From the NCBI RefSeq assembly GCF_900141745.1, contig NZ_FSRM01000001.1:4216001-4280000 (forward strand): 64,000 bases of DNA, read 5' to 3'. The translations under genes and the position numbers were made by a program. Positions 49,481-59,046 of the stretch are shown here, one piece after another. Source of the stretch: Paraburkholderia phenazinium (GTDB taxonomy: Bacteria; Pseudomonadota; Gammaproteobacteria; Burkholderiales; Burkholderiaceae). The notes under the pieces were generated by a model that saw nothing but the letters and a program-made list of their open reading frames with translations, was not told where the DNA came from and did no database searches. Every line of letters begins with the position of its first letter. Position 1 is the stretch's first letter.

Positions 49481-49870
49481 TCAGTTCTGGTCGAGTTCGG
49501 GATCCAAGTTTTTGGGGTTGAGAGATGCCTTTCGAAGCGAGCCGCCGGCAAGCGTGATCCGGTGATGATGCTGCAAGAGACGGTCGAACATTGCATCGGC
49601 GACGGTTTCGTCGCCGAATCTATCCATGCCAGTGTTCAATCGGTAGCTAGCTGGTGACGATAGTGGCTTTGCCCGCCGAACGGTCATCGATCATCTCGAG
49701 CAGATCATTTCGAACCATCTCATCAAGGGGAGCCATTACCCAGTCGTCCAGTAGGAGGACGTCAACGCGCGCGATCTGCAGCAGCCATTTCCTGAAACCG
49801 CCGTTGCCGCTCGCCTCTGCAGATCGCCCATGATCAATCTATTGCACAAAAGCTCTTGATCCATACTCGG
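49481..49870 (-). mobile_element. IS21-family istB (helper ATPase) remnant
   Basis: Minus-strand pieces read 'LLQIARVDVLLLDDWVMAPL', 'MVRNDLLEMIDDRSAGKAT', then after a stop and frame shift 'MDRFGDETVADAMFDRLLQ' and 'HHHRITLAGGSLRK', the ordered C-terminal half of IstB. A stop replaces a Gln at the 'VTSQLP' site. The istA gene and the first part of istB are missing. Confidence 0.7.
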
Positions 49871-50076
49871 TCAGATGCGCCAGTCTCCGATGGTCATGGT
49901 ATTGAAAAGAAAATATCTTCAAACCCGAACGGGCGCCCCCGTAATCGGTAACAGCTCTGCGGCGAATGCGATGCGCCTTTCGTCCGGCTCCCCACGTGGT
50001 GTTGAAGTCAAGCTCTCATAGCGGAATTCCGCACCCCATCATCGCCATCGCACCAGAACCCGCGCATCGACCGCAG

Positions 50077-52713
50077 CTAACTCGAAGCTACGTCGCGCCC
50101 CAACGCCTCAACCCGAGGCGGCCACGCAAGACTAAAGTCTTCATAATCCAACGTCAGGTTCGGACTATAAGCGGGATCCCTCGACAGCACCTCGCCCCAA
50201 CGCTGCTGCATGTAGGCAATTTCCGTCAAAAACTGCACCCGCCTTTGAGGATTGATCTCATCGCCACGCGTCGCCGACTCATGATGATAAAGCTCAGCAT
50301 AGGGTGTCCAGACGTTGCGATAGCCTGCTTCCCGAATGCGCAAGCAAAAGTCGATATCGTTGAATGCGATCGTCAGGTCTTTTTCGTTTAGTCCACCGAC
50401 TTCCTGATAGATTGATTTGCGTATGACGAGGCATGCAGCTGTTACCGCGGAATATGAACCGATCAGACAGGTTCTTCCGAAGTAACCATAAGCCGGCCGT
50501 TGAGCATGTTTGTTTGCGTGTCCCGCTACGCCTGCAATGCCGAGCACAACCCCACCGTGCTGCAATGTATCGTTGGGGTAATACAGTTTTGCCCCGACGG
50601 CCCCTACCCCCGGTTGCAGCGCGAGGCTCACCATTTCGGAAAGCCAGTCCGGTGAAATAACCTCGATATCGTTGTTGATCAGGGCGACCAGTTCCCCTCT
50701 CGCCTGCGCAACAGCTGAATTATTCAATGCTGAATAGTTGAATGGACTGTCGTCGCGTAGCACGCGGATCCGTGCATCCTCACCTAGCGACTCGAAGTAG
50801 CGCAGCGCTTCAGGATCGTCCGAACCGTTATCGACAACAATAATTTCGTAGTTCGAGTAAGTGGTCTTGCCGACAATGCTATCAATGCACTGCCGCATCA
50901 GCTTCAATGCGTTCCGTGTCGGGATGATGAGACTAACCAGCGGCAACGTTGCCGGTAATGAGTAATGCGCGTGGTAGCCTCGTGTAATCCATTCGACGCT
51001 GGCCGCCACCCCTCGCCTTGCAAAGTGCTCGTTGAGCGCACGCTCGCCAGCCAGTGCCGCGTATGGCTTAGCATCAGCCCCGCCAGCTGTGCTTTCGGCA
51101 TGAACGCGCCAGTGGTAAAGCACACGTGGAATGTGATGGATCGCATCGTCGTCAATATGCTCGATACACCGCAGAACCAGGTCGTAGTCCTGCGAACCCT
51201 CAATGCCAATGCGGAAACCTCCGACGGTATCCAGCAGTGCCTTATGGTAGACGCCGAGATGACTGAAGAAATTCTGCGAGTAAAACAAGTCCCGATTCCA
51301 ATCGCACTTAAAGTACGGATCGTGACGACGACCCGCAGCATCCATTTTGTCTTCGTCTGAATAAATCAGCCGCGCCGAAGGATTCGCAACGATCGCATTG
51401 GCCACGCAATACAACGCGTGCTCCGGCAACAGGTCATCGTGATCCAGCAGAGCAACCCAGTCCCCGGTAGCAAGCTGCAATGCGCTATTCGACGCTGCGG
51501 AGATATGTCCGTTCTGCTCCCGAAATATCACCTTGATCCGTGAATCTTCGCTAGACATCTGCTCCAGCAGTGGACGAATCGCCGGATCGGTTGATAAATC
51601 GTCGGCAATGCAAAGCTCCCAGTTGGGATACAACTGATTGCGTATCGATTCGATCGCCTCTTTCAACCATTCCGGTTTTGGGTTGTACGTCGGCATCACC
51701 ACCGAGATAAGCGGCCTGTCAGGCATTACCGCAATCCGCTTTTGAATCGCCGCGCGCTGTTCGTCGTCTATGCAGTCGTAGCGCTCAATCCACTCGTCGT
51801 AGTCATTTCGCTTGGCGCTCTCTTGCGATAAGTCTCTACGCTGGCGAAATCCATTCCGCAAACCCGAAAAGCCCTCTCTGCGATACAGGCTGACCACCTT
51901 GCGGATCATGGGCTTGAATCCACCGCTTGCGCGTACGGCGCGCCCCACCACTCCCGTCAGATGCCTTATCCGCAACAGGCTGGCTCCGGGCCAGCGCAAC
52001 GGTGCCGTCACACGCCAGCTAACCGAATGAAGCAAAACGTCCATTTTCTGCTGGAGGCTGGCGAGGCCTGCGTCGCGTCGGGCAACGTCGTCCTGCAAGA
52101 AGAGAATCTGCCGCTCAAGTCTCTTGACGTTTTGCTGCAAGTCAGAGTTTTGGGCAGCAGGTAACTTACGGATGACGCACGCCGAGTTAACAAACTCGAC
52201 CGAATGAATCGACTCCAGCAACTTGAAAAACGCGATCGGGGAGTCAGCATGATGTCGGCCACCATCAAGATCTTGCTCGTCAGCACGATGGAGATCTTCG
52301 ACAAGAAAGATCCCCCCGTCTTCGAGTTTCGGGAAGTAACGCAGGAACGATTTGACGATATCGCCCGACGCATGTGAAGCATCGGCAATGACAATATCGA
52401 AACGCTCCGCGTGATTGGCGATGGCCAGCACGGTCTCGTCCAGATTCGCATCACCGACGACCATCGCGATTCGCGGATCGGAACCAAGGCCAGCGCTCTC
52501 CGGATTAATATCGCAGCCAACTAGCTTGTTCGCATTTCTAAAGAATTCCGACCATATTTCAAGCGACCCACCGTTCCGGACGCCTATCTCGAGAAGGTTG
52601 ATCGGCCGGTCGCGATACGCAGCAAGAATTCGATCGTACTCTGCAAGGTCACGTGATTCTGTGTCCGACACCTTTCCACGGCGCTGCAGATATAGTTGTT
52701 CTAATGTTTTCAT
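50077..52713 (-). CDS. Methyltransferase - helical linker - double GT2 glycosyltransferase
   Basis: About 878 residues. The N-terminal SAM-dependent methyltransferase domain (about 1-185) has 'INLLEIGVRNGGSLEIW', 'VGCDINPES' and 'DIVIADASHASGDIV'. A coiled-coil-like stretch (about 190-228) leads to SWRVTAPLR (232-240). Two family 2 transferase domains follow: the first (about 332-560) with 'ISVVMPTYNPKPEWLKEAI' and 'VALLDHDD', the second (about 590-850) with 'VSLIIPTRNALKLMRQCI', 'VVDNGSDD' and 'VALINNDIEV'. The start at 52713 is where the domain begins; an in-frame start at 52839 overlaps wzt. It follows wzt directly, so its chain-building role is tied to this exporter. Confidence 0.88.
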   Translation of the reverse strand: MKTLEQLYLQRRGKVSDTESRDLAEYDRILAAYRDRPINLLEIGVRNGGSLEIWSEFFRNANKLVGCDINPESAGLGSDPRIAMVVGDANLDETVLAIANHAERFDIVIADASHASGDIVKSFLRYFPKLEDGGIFLVEDLHRADEQDLDGGRHHADSPIAFFKLLESIHSVEFVNSACVIRKLPAAQNSDLQQNVKRLERQILFLQDDVARRDAGLASLQQKMDVLLHSVSWRVTAPLRWPGASLLRIRHLTGVVGRAVRASGGFKPMIRKVVSLYRREGFSGLRNGFRQRRDLSQESAKRNDYDEWIERYDCIDDEQRAAIQKRIAVMPDRPLISVVMPTYNPKPEWLKEAIESIRNQLYPNWELCIADDLSTDPAIRPLLEQMSSEDSRIKVIFREQNGHISAASNSALQLATGDWVALLDHDDLLPEHALYCVANAIVANPSARLIYSDEDKMDAAGRRHDPYFKCDWNRDLFYSQNFFSHLGVYHKALLDTVGGFRIGIEGSQDYDLVLRCIEHIDDDAIHHIPRVLYHWRVHAESTAGGADAKPYAALAGERALNEHFARRGVAASVEWITRGYHAHYSLPATLPLVSLIIPTRNALKLMRQCIDSIVGKTTYSNYEIIVVDNGSDDPEALRYFESLGEDARIRVLRDDSPFNYSALNNSAVAQARGELVALINNDIEVISPDWLSEMVSLALQPGVGAVGAKLYYPNDTLQHGGVVLGIAGVAGHANKHAQRPAYGYFGRTCLIGSYSAVTAACLVIRKSIYQEVGGLNEKDLTIAFNDIDFCLRIREAGYRNVWTPYAELYHHESATRGDEINPQRRVQFLTEIAYMQQRWGEVLSRDPAYSPNLTLDYEDFSLAWPPRVEALGRDVASS

Positions 52714-52748
52714 CGTGGGAGGGGCCACAGATAACGTCGCTTGCTCAC

Positions 52749-53495
52749 TCAGTCCTGCGCCTCGTACTGGGACACCACTTCTTCGACCGGACCAAATGCG
52801 CGCACGTGGCCCCGCTCCATCCACAAGGCCTTGTTGCACACTTTGCGGATCTCCTTGTTCGAATGCATCGCCAGTACGACGATTTCGGCACGGCTATGCA
52901 GGTCCGCGAGTCGCTCTTCGGCCTTGTGCATGAACGATGCGTCACCCACGCCCATCACTTCGTCAAGGAGAAGGATCTCCGCATCGACTGCGGTCGATAC
53001 CGCAAAAGCCAGTCGCACGCGCATACCGCTCGAATAGGTACGCAGCGGCAGATCAAGATAATCACCCAGCTCAGAAAACTCCGCGATCGATTGCTGCTTT
53101 GCGCGGATCTCCGCATCCGACATGCCAAGAAGCAGGCCACGCAGGCGAATGTTTTGCATCCCCGTAGAGTTCTCGTCCATCCCGAGACTGATGTCGAGCA
53201 ACGGCACGATCTTGCCTGTGCTGACGACCGACCCGACCGTCGGAGAATAGATCCCCGCCATCATGCGAAGTAAGGTAGACTTTCCGGCACCGTTGCGGCC
53301 GATCAGGCCGATCCGATCGCCCTTCTCGAGACGAAGATCGACGTTGTTGATTGCGCGGACGACCACAACACCGTCAGTGCCCTCTGCGATAGTGTTCCGA
53401 CGGCCCATGCGCAGCACTGTCTTCTTCAGCGAACGGCCCTGCACGTCGTAAATGGGCAAGTCGAGCGTCGCGCCCTTGAGTTCGATATACGCCAT
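52749..53495 (-). CDS. wzt: ABC-2 polysaccharide exporter ATPase, Wzt without carbohydrate-binding domain
   Basis: The 248-residue nucleotide-binding subunit has Walker A 'GRNGAGKST' (66-74), signature 'YSSGMRVRL' (154-162) and Walker B 'ILLLDEV' (174-180). It ends soon after the domain ('FGPVEEVVSQYEAQD') and lacks the roughly 180-residue C-terminal carbohydrate-binding domain of WbdD-dependent Wzt proteins. It powers export of lipid-linked O-polysaccharide across the inner membrane with Wzm. The start at 53495 has AGAAGG upstream; longer in-frame extensions overlap wzm. Confidence 0.92.
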   Translation of the reverse strand: MAYIELKGATLDLPIYDVQGRSLKKTVLRMGRRNTIAEGTDGVVVVRAINNVDLRLEKGDRIGLIGRNGAGKSTLLRMMAGIYSPTVGSVVSTGKIVPLLDISLGMDENSTGMQNIRLRGLLLGMSDAEIRAKQQSIAEFSELGDYLDLPLRTYSSGMRVRLAFAVSTAVDAEILLLDEVMGVGDASFMHKAEERLADLHSRAEIVVLAMHSNKEIRKVCNKALWMERGHVRAFGPVEEVVSQYEAQD

Positions 53496-53506
53496 GATTT
53501 GCCTTC

Positions 53507-54289
53507 TTAGACCCAGTACGGAATGCGTTTCAAGTAACGGCCAGTCAGTGCGAGCGCAAAGATCCAGCCAAAGACGGCCATACCAATTGCCACCCCCCAC
53601 GTTATGGGAGTCGGCCATTCGCCAATCAGCGGCGCACGCACCAGCTCGATCAGATGCGCGAGTGGATTCAGCCTGACGATGAGAGAAAAGCGAGTCAACG
53701 CAACCGGGCGAAAGATGATCGGTGTCACGTAAAACGCGATCTGCATGACCGCCGCGATGATTTGCGGCAAATCGCGGAAACGCGCAGACAGCAAACCCGC
53801 TACCATCGCGATCCAGAGTGCATTGATCATGTAGAGAATCAACGCCGGAATGAAGACAGGCAACGTCACCCAACTCTTCACGCCGAAAATGCACAACAGC
53901 AGCAGGACGATCAGAAAATTGTGCGCAAGAATCACGAGGTTGCGCCAGACCACCTGCAACATAAAGATCAGTTTCGGCGTCGCCGCTTGTCGGATGTAGG
54001 CGGTACTGTTGATATACGCCGTACTGCCTTCGGTAATGGTCTGCGAGAAGGTACCCCACATCACAAGACTGATAGCCAGATACGGAAGATAGTCGCTCAT
54101 CTTCTGGCCGAACAGCGTGCCATAGATGATACCGATCGAACCGATCAGCACACCCGTGCTGATCGTCAACCAGAACGGCCCGACCCGCGAGCGTGCATAG
54201 CGCTGCCGCACTTCCAACCAGCCCAGCAGCGTCCATAGCCGCCATGACGCGATGCTTTCTTTGAGATCAACAAATCCGAGACTAAACAT
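53507..54289 (-). CDS. wzm: ABC-2 polysaccharide exporter permease
   Basis: This 260-residue membrane protein has six hydrophobic spans and the family start 'LLGWLEVRQRYARSRVGPFW', plus 'YLPYLAISLVMWGTFSQTI' and the ending 'LTGRYLKRIPYWV'. With Wzt it forms the channel that moves undecaprenyl-linked polysaccharide to the periplasm. The gap to wzt is 11 bp, so the two are co-expressed. It follows the rhamnosyltransferase in the rfb operon. Confidence 0.93.
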   Translation of the reverse strand: MFSLGFVDLKESIASWRLWTLLGWLEVRQRYARSRVGPFWLTISTGVLIGSIGIIYGTLFGQKMSDYLPYLAISLVMWGTFSQTITEGSTAYINSTAYIRQAATPKLIFMLQVVWRNLVILAHNFLIVLLLLCIFGVKSWVTLPVFIPALILYMINALWIAMVAGLLSARFRDLPQIIAAVMQIAFYVTPIIFRPVALTRFSLIVRLNPLAHLIELVRAPLIGEWPTPITWGVAIGMAVFGWIFALALTGRYLKRIPYWV

Positions 54290-54352
54290 TGTGGACTTTT
54301 AAGTATTTTCGATTAAGGGGTACAACGCCATAGCGTGTGACGCTCACTAATT

Positions 54353-55273
54353 TCAATGTTGCTCCAGAGCACCCATGCGACCGATCAATCCATGCCAGAT
54401 ACCAGTCAGAGCCATCCGCAGATGACCCAGACGCGGCTGCAGGAATAACCCATAGATCGCAAGGCGAAACGGAAACTTGATGAGCTCCGTGGACTTCCAC
54501 GTGCACGGAACATAGCTACGCTTGATCAACGCAACCGCGTTCCGAAACAGATAATAATGACGCAGCGGACTATGGCTCGGATACAGCCGTCCGAGAACGC
54601 GCACCGGCTCGCCACCCAGTTCGTGAGCGAGCCGCAACTCGGGTGCGCCGAGCACCGCGAAACCCTTCGCGCGCGCCCTGATGCACCACTCCAGATCGAC
54701 GAAATCGATGAACAACGCGTCGTCCATAGGGCCAACTTCCTGCCACGCGGCCAGATTGATGCACGAACCCGAGCTGATCAAAAAATCAACATCGATAGGC
54801 GTGACACCAACCGGTGGTATCCGGCGCAGCTTCAGATACCCAAAGCGTACGAACGGCGCCACGTCGCCAAGACGCAGGTCCTCGTACGCCGGACCAATTA
54901 ACGCCACACGCTCGTGGCGACGCAACGCCTCTTCAAGCAGGCGCGGCAATCCGTCAAGCAACTGCCTTGACGGCTCACTGTCCTGGTCAAAAAGAATCGC
55001 GGCATCGAAGCCAGCATCAATCAGCGATGCCACGCCCTGATTGATGGCCGTAGCAATGCCAAGATTTGCGCCGTTAGGTAAATAACTGACGGCAGCAGAT
55101 AGGCCCACCTCGCTCGACGTCCGCACTGAAGGACTGTTGTCGACAACCACGCAATGCATCACCTCGGCGAGCCGGTTGGCCCGCGCGATGCACGCGGAAT
55201 CCGGGTTGTAGAAAACCACAACCGCGCCAGTGCGTAACGTGTAAAGATCGCCGCTCAACGCGCCGCCATGCAT
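54353..55273 (-). CDS. Family 2 glycosyltransferase, probable rhamnosyltransferase
   Basis: A 306-residue GT-A enzyme with 'TGAVVVFYNPDSACIARANRL', 'CVVVDNSPS', 'NLGIATAINQGV', 'AAILFDQDSEPS' (DxD) and the late 'FIDFVDLEWCIRARAKGFAV'. These segments match the RfbF/RfbN type of L-rhamnosyltransferases. It overlaps rfbD by 19 bp, so it is translationally coupled to dTDP-L-rhamnose synthesis, which supports rhamnose as donor. Acceptor and linkage are unknown. Confidence 0.87.
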   Translation of the reverse strand: MHGGALSGDLYTLRTGAVVVFYNPDSACIARANRLAEVMHCVVVDNSPSVRTSSEVGLSAAVSYLPNGANLGIATAINQGVASLIDAGFDAAILFDQDSEPSRQLLDGLPRLLEEALRRHERVALIGPAYEDLRLGDVAPFVRFGYLKLRRIPPVGVTPIDVDFLISSGSCINLAAWQEVGPMDDALFIDFVDLEWCIRARAKGFAVLGAPELRLAHELGGEPVRVLGRLYPSHSPLRHYYLFRNAVALIKRSYVPCTWKSTELIKFPFRLAIYGLFLQPRLGHLRMALTGIWHGLIGRMGALEQH

Positions 55274-56148
55274 AGACGCAACGCTTCGCGCCAGTCCGGG
55301 GCACGGACGCCGAACGCGTTGGCGAGCTTGTCGTTCGAAATGCGCGAGTTAGCGGGTCGCGCCGCCGGCGTCGGATACGAAGCGGCCGGAATCGGCTTCA
55401 CGGTCGGCTTTTTCGATAAATCCGAAAATTCGAAAATCGCCTCGGCAAAACCATGCCACGAAGTGGCGCCGGAAGCCGTGAGGTGATAGATGCCGGAGTG
55501 TTCTTGCCACCAGTCGCCCTCACCGACTGCCGCGGCTTGTGCCAGCACATTCGCGCTCAACGCCGCAATCGTATTCGACCAGGTGGGCGCGCCGATCTGA
55601 TCGGCCACCACGCTCAGTTCTTCGCGCTCCGCGCCGAGGCGCAGCATCGTCAGCAGAAAATTCTTGCCGCGCGTGCTGTACACCCAACTCGTGCGGAATA
55701 TCAGATGCGCGCACCCCGACGCCGCAATCGCCTGCTCACCGGCCAGCTTGCTTTTGCCATAAACGTTCTGAGGATTGACCGCATCGCTCTCGACGTATGC
55801 GCCGTTCTTGGTGCCGTCGAACACATAGTCCGTGGAGTAGTGAACGAGCGCCGCGCCAAGCCGCTTTGCCTCTTCGGCCAGCACGCCTGGCGCTTCGGCG
55901 TTCAGACGCATCGCAGCTTCGACATCGGTTTCCGCTTTATCGACTGCCGTATGCGCAGCAGGATTCACGATCAGATCAGGTTTCACCTCGCGCACGACGC
56001 GCCGCACCTGATCCAGATCGCCAAGGTCCAGCTCCCTGCGATCCAGCGCGACGACTTTACCCAGACCTTGCAGGCTGCGCGCCAGTTCGAAGCCGACTTG
56101 CCCATTCACACCGGTTAGCAGGATGGTTTGCTCTTCACGCTTTGTCAC
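55255..56148 (-). CDS. rfbD: dTDP-4-dehydrorhamnose reductase
   Basis: The 297-residue reductase makes dTDP-L-rhamnose, the last step of the pathway. It shows 'ILLTGVNGQVGFELARSL', 'LIVNPAAHTAVDKAE', 'YSTDYVFDGTKNGAYVE', the catalytic 'NVYGKSKLAGEQ' (YxxxK) and 'FRTSWVYSTRGKNF'. The start is set at the GTG at 56148, six bases after GAGG and just beyond the rfbC stop; longer in-frame extensions lie inside rfbC. It follows rfbC and precedes the rhamnosyltransferase. Confidence 0.93.
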   Translation of the reverse strand: MTKREEQTILLTGVNGQVGFELARSLQGLGKVVALDRRELDLGDLDQVRRVVREVKPDLIVNPAAHTAVDKAETDVEAAMRLNAEAPGVLAEEAKRLGAALVHYSTDYVFDGTKNGAYVESDAVNPQNVYGKSKLAGEQAIAASGCAHLIFRTSWVYSTRGKNFLLTMLRLGAEREELSVVADQIGAPTWSNTIAALSANVLAQAAAVGEGDWWQEHSGIYHLTASGATSWHGFAEAIFEFSDLSKKPTVKPIPAASYPTPAARPANSRISNDKLANAFGVRAPDWREALRLCMAAR

Positions 56149-56156
56149 CACAGACC

Positions 56157-56708
56157 TCACGCGAAATGCTCGGCTTCCGCCAACCGTTTGCCCGCCGCGT
56201 CCTTCGCAGCCAGCAACGGTTCGCTGTTGATCGGCCATTCGATGCCAACCTCCGGATCGTTCCAGACGATGCTGCGCTCGTGTTCGGGGTACCAGTAATC
56301 CGTCGTCTTATACAAGAACTGCGCGGATTCAGAGAGCACAACGAAACCATGAGCAAAACCCGGCGGAACCCACAGTTGCCGATGATTCTCCTCCGACAGC
56401 GTCACGCCCACCCACTTGCCGAAGTTCGGCGAGCTCTTGCGGATGTCCACCGCAACATCGAACACCTCGCCTTCCACGACGCGCACCAACTTTCCCTGCG
56501 CATGCACGATCTGATAATGCAAGCCACGCAGCACACCTTTTGCGGAACGCGAATGATTGTCCTGAACGAACTCGACACCCGGCGCAACGTGCTCGGAGAA
56601 CTCCCGACCGTTGAAGCTCTCGTAGAAGAAGCCACGCGCATCGCCGAACACCTTCGGCTCGACAATCTTGACTTCCGGCAGCGCTGTAGCAGTTACTTGG
56701 ATGGCCAT
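56157..56708 (-). CDS. rfbC: dTDP-4-dehydrorhamnose 3,5-epimerase
   Basis: The 183-residue cupin enzyme has '[17 protein letters not shown]', '[20 protein letters not shown]' with the catalytic His, '[21 protein letters not shown]' and '[22 protein letters not shown]'. It epimerises the RfbB product at C3 and C5. It overlaps rfbA by 16 bp. Confidence 0.95.
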   Translation of the reverse strand: MAIQVTATALPEVKIVEPKVFGDARGFFYESFNGREFSEHVAPGVEFVQDNHSRSAKGVLRGLHYQIVHAQGKLVRVVEGEVFDVAVDIRKSSPNFGKWVGVTLSEENHRQLWVPPGFAHGFVVLSESAQFLYKTTDYWYPEHERSIVWNDPEVGIEWPINSEPLLAAKDAAGKRLAEAEHFA

Positions 56709-57586
56709 GCGACTTGGTCCGTAAGAATGGTTTGCAGATACTTTCCGTAGGCGTTCTTCGCGAGCGGTTTGGCAAGCGCTGACAACTGCTCCCCATCAAT
56801 CCACTGCTGCCGGTAAGCAATCTCTTCCGGGCACGCCACGACCAGGCCCTGGCGCTTTTGCAACGTGGCAATAAACGTCGCGGCTTCGATGAGCGAATCA
56901 TGCGTGCCGGTGTCGAGCCACGCAAAACCGCGTCCCATGATCTCGACGTTGAGTTCGCCCTTTGACAGATAGCGAGAATTGACATCCGTAATTTCAAGCT
57001 CGCCACGCGGCGAAGGCTTGATATCGGCCGCAACATCGCACACCTGCTTGTCGTAGAAGTACAACCCCGTCACTGCGTAGTTGGAGCGCGGATTGGCCGG
57101 CTTTTCCTCGATCGACAGCGCGCGAAACTGTTTGTCGAATTCCACCACGCCATAGCGCTCGGGGTCGTGCACGTGATACGCGAACACAGTCGCACCTTGC
57201 TCCTGCGCGTTGGCGCGCTCGAGCTGCTTGGCGAGATCGTGGCCGTAGAAAATGTTGTCGCCAAGGATCAGCGCCGAAGGATCATTGCCCACGAAGTCCC
57301 GGCCAATGATGAACGCCTGAGCCAGACCGTCAGGCGTCGGCTGAACCGCATACTGGATATTCATGCCCCACTGGCTGCCGTCGCCCAGCATGGCTTCGAA
57401 GCGCGGCGTGTCCTGCGGCGTGGAGATGATCAGCACGTCGCGGATGCCCGCTACCATCAGCGTCGACAGCGGGTAGTAAATCATCGGCTTGTCGTACACC
57501 GGAAGCAGTTGCTTCGAAACGACGTGGGTGATCGGATACAGGCGCGTACCCGATCCTCCCGCGAGAATAATGCCTTTGCGCGCCAT
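56693..57586 (-). CDS. rfbA: Glucose-1-phosphate thymidylyltransferase
   Basis: This 297-residue enzyme begins '[17 protein letters not shown]', with '[20 protein letters not shown]', '[10 protein letters not shown]' and '[15 protein letters not shown]', all standard for RmlA. It makes dTDP-glucose from dTTP and glucose-1-phosphate. The ATG at 57586 starts the conserved domain and follows AAAGG. It lies 10 bp after rfbB. Confidence 0.96.
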   Translation of the reverse strand: MARKGIILAGGSGTRLYPITHVVSKQLLPVYDKPMIYYPLSTLMVAGIRDVLIISTPQDTPRFEAMLGDGSQWGMNIQYAVQPTPDGLAQAFIIGRDFVGNDPSALILGDNIFYGHDLAKQLERANAQEQGATVFAYHVHDPERYGVVEFDKQFRALSIEEKPANPRSNYAVTGLYFYDKQVCDVAADIKPSPRGELEITDVNSRYLSKGELNVEIMGRGFAWLDTGTHDSLIEAATFIATLQKRQGLVVACPEEIAYRQQWIDGEQLSALAKPLAKNAYGKYLQTILTDQVAWPSK

Positions 57587-57596
57587 GACGTTGCCT

Positions 57597-58658
57597 TTAC
57601 GCGCGCTGCGCGTAGTTGGTTTCAACCCACTTGCGGTATTCGCCCGAAGCGACTTCGTCGACCCATTCCTGGTTGTCGAGATACCACCGCACCGTCTTTG
57701 CCAAACCCGTCTCGAACGTCTCGGCCGGCTTCCAGCCCAGCTCGCGCTCGAGCTTACGCGCGTCGATCGCATAGCGGCGGTCGTGGCCGGGGCGGTCCGT
57801 CACATACGTGATCTGATCGCGGTACGAGCCGGCCGCCTTCGGACGCTGCTCGTCGAGCAGGTCGCACAGCGTATGCACGACGTCGAGGTTCTTCTTCTCG
57901 TTCCAGCCGCCGACGTTGTACGTCTCGCCCGGCACGCCACGCTCAAGCACTTCCCGGATTGCGCTGCAGTGGTCGCCCACGTACAGCCAGTCACGCACGT
58001 TCTGACCGTCGCCGTACACCGGCAGCGGCTTGCCAGCCAGCGCGTTGGCGATCATCAGCGGGATCAGCTTCTCGGGGAACTGGTACGGGCCGTAGTTGTT
58101 CGAGCAGTTCGTCGTCAGTACGGGCAGGCCGTACGTATGGTGGTAGGCGCGAACCAGATGGTCGGAGCCGGCCTTGGTGGCCGAGTAAGGGCTGTTCGGC
58201 GCGTAAGGCGTGGTTTCCGAGAATTGCGGATCCGTAGCCGACAGCGAGCCGAACACCTCGTCAGTCGAAACGTGCAGGAAACGGAAAGCGGCCTTGTCTG
58301 CGTCGCTCAACGCGCTCCAGTACGAGCGGGTCGCTTCCAGCAGCGTGAATGTGCCCACCACGTTGGTCTGAACGAAATCAGCGGGACCGTGGATCGAACG
58401 GTCGACGTGGCTCTCGGCCGCGAAGTGCAGCACCGCACGCGGCTTGTGCTCGGCGAACAGCGCGTCCAGCGCTGCCCGATCGCAGATGTCGGCACGCACA
58501 AAAACATGCTTCGGATTGTCCTGCTGCGACTTGAGCGTACGCAGATTGCCTGCGTAGGTCAGCTTGTCGAGGTTGAGGACCGGTTCGTCCGAGGCGTTCA
58601 GCCAGTCAAGCACGAAGTTAGCGCCGATAAAACCGGCACCGCCCGTTACCAGGATCAT
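57597..58658 (-). CDS. rfbB: dTDP-glucose 4,6-dehydratase
   Basis: The 353-residue enzyme starts '[20 protein letters not shown]' (NAD-binding). It has '[19 protein letters not shown]', '[11 protein letters not shown]' with the active-site TDE, '[17 protein letters not shown]' (YxxxK) and '[13 protein letters not shown]'. It converts dTDP-glucose to the 4-keto-6-deoxy sugar. AAGGA precedes the ATG. It is the first gene of the rfbBACD-rhamnosyltransferase-wzm-wzt unit. Confidence 0.96.
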   Translation of the reverse strand: MILVTGGAGFIGANFVLDWLNASDEPVLNLDKLTYAGNLRTLKSQQDNPKHVFVRADICDRAALDALFAEHKPRAVLHFAAESHVDRSIHGPADFVQTNVVGTFTLLEATRSYWSALSDADKAAFRFLHVSTDEVFGSLSATDPQFSETTPYAPNSPYSATKAGSDHLVRAYHHTYGLPVLTTNCSNNYGPYQFPEKLIPLMIANALAGKPLPVYGDGQNVRDWLYVGDHCSAIREVLERGVPGETYNVGGWNEKKNLDVVHTLCDLLDEQRPKAAGSYRDQITYVTDRPGHDRRYAIDARKLERELGWKPAETFETGLAKTVRWYLDNQEWVDEVASGEYRKWVETNYAQRA

Positions 58659-59046
58659 AGAATTCCTTGCTAGATGTTCGTAGTCGATGCGACCCGACGC
58701 GTCGATCCGGTCACCCGTATGGTTGGTGTGCGACGCCTTGTGATTGCCTTACGGCTGCGTCCCATGCAAAAAAACAGGCGCCAGAATGCCCAAATTTTAT
58801 GATGCCCCGATTATAAAGCGGCAGCAGCTAAAAACTAGAGCCCTAACAACTTGAAACAGCTTGACAACGACCGTATGCAGATATGATGGAATAAGGGGAA
58901 ATTACCCGAAGTTGCTGACAATTCCCGGGAATCGATTCCGATCTGAATACTCGGGGAAAAGCCCGCGTTGCAAATGGACATACAAAATGGCGCCGTGTAA
59001 GGCGCCGTCATCGCATCAAGAGCTGCTGCGCCATTTCCGGCCGCTT
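58659..59046. promoter_or_regulatory. Control region of the rfb-wzm-wzt unit
   Basis: About 390 bp without a gene. On the minus strand a TATAAT (58810-58815) lies about 150 bp upstream of rfbB and is the best -10 candidate; the -35 match is weak. The part next to 59047 holds the terminator of the upstream reductase gene. Confidence 0.45.
58985..59008 (-). terminator. Probable terminator after the second rmd gene
   Basis: GGCGCC repeated in self-complementary form with a 6-nt loop makes a stable hairpin, followed on the minus strand by ATTTTG. It lies about 40 bp after the stop of the second rmd gene and separates it from rfbB. Confidence 0.55.

Noticed and set aside
57489..58673. 394-codon plus-strand open frame opposite rfbB
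   Set aside because: Composition is Val/Arg/His-rich shadow of rfbB; the minus-strand gene has all catalytic motifs.
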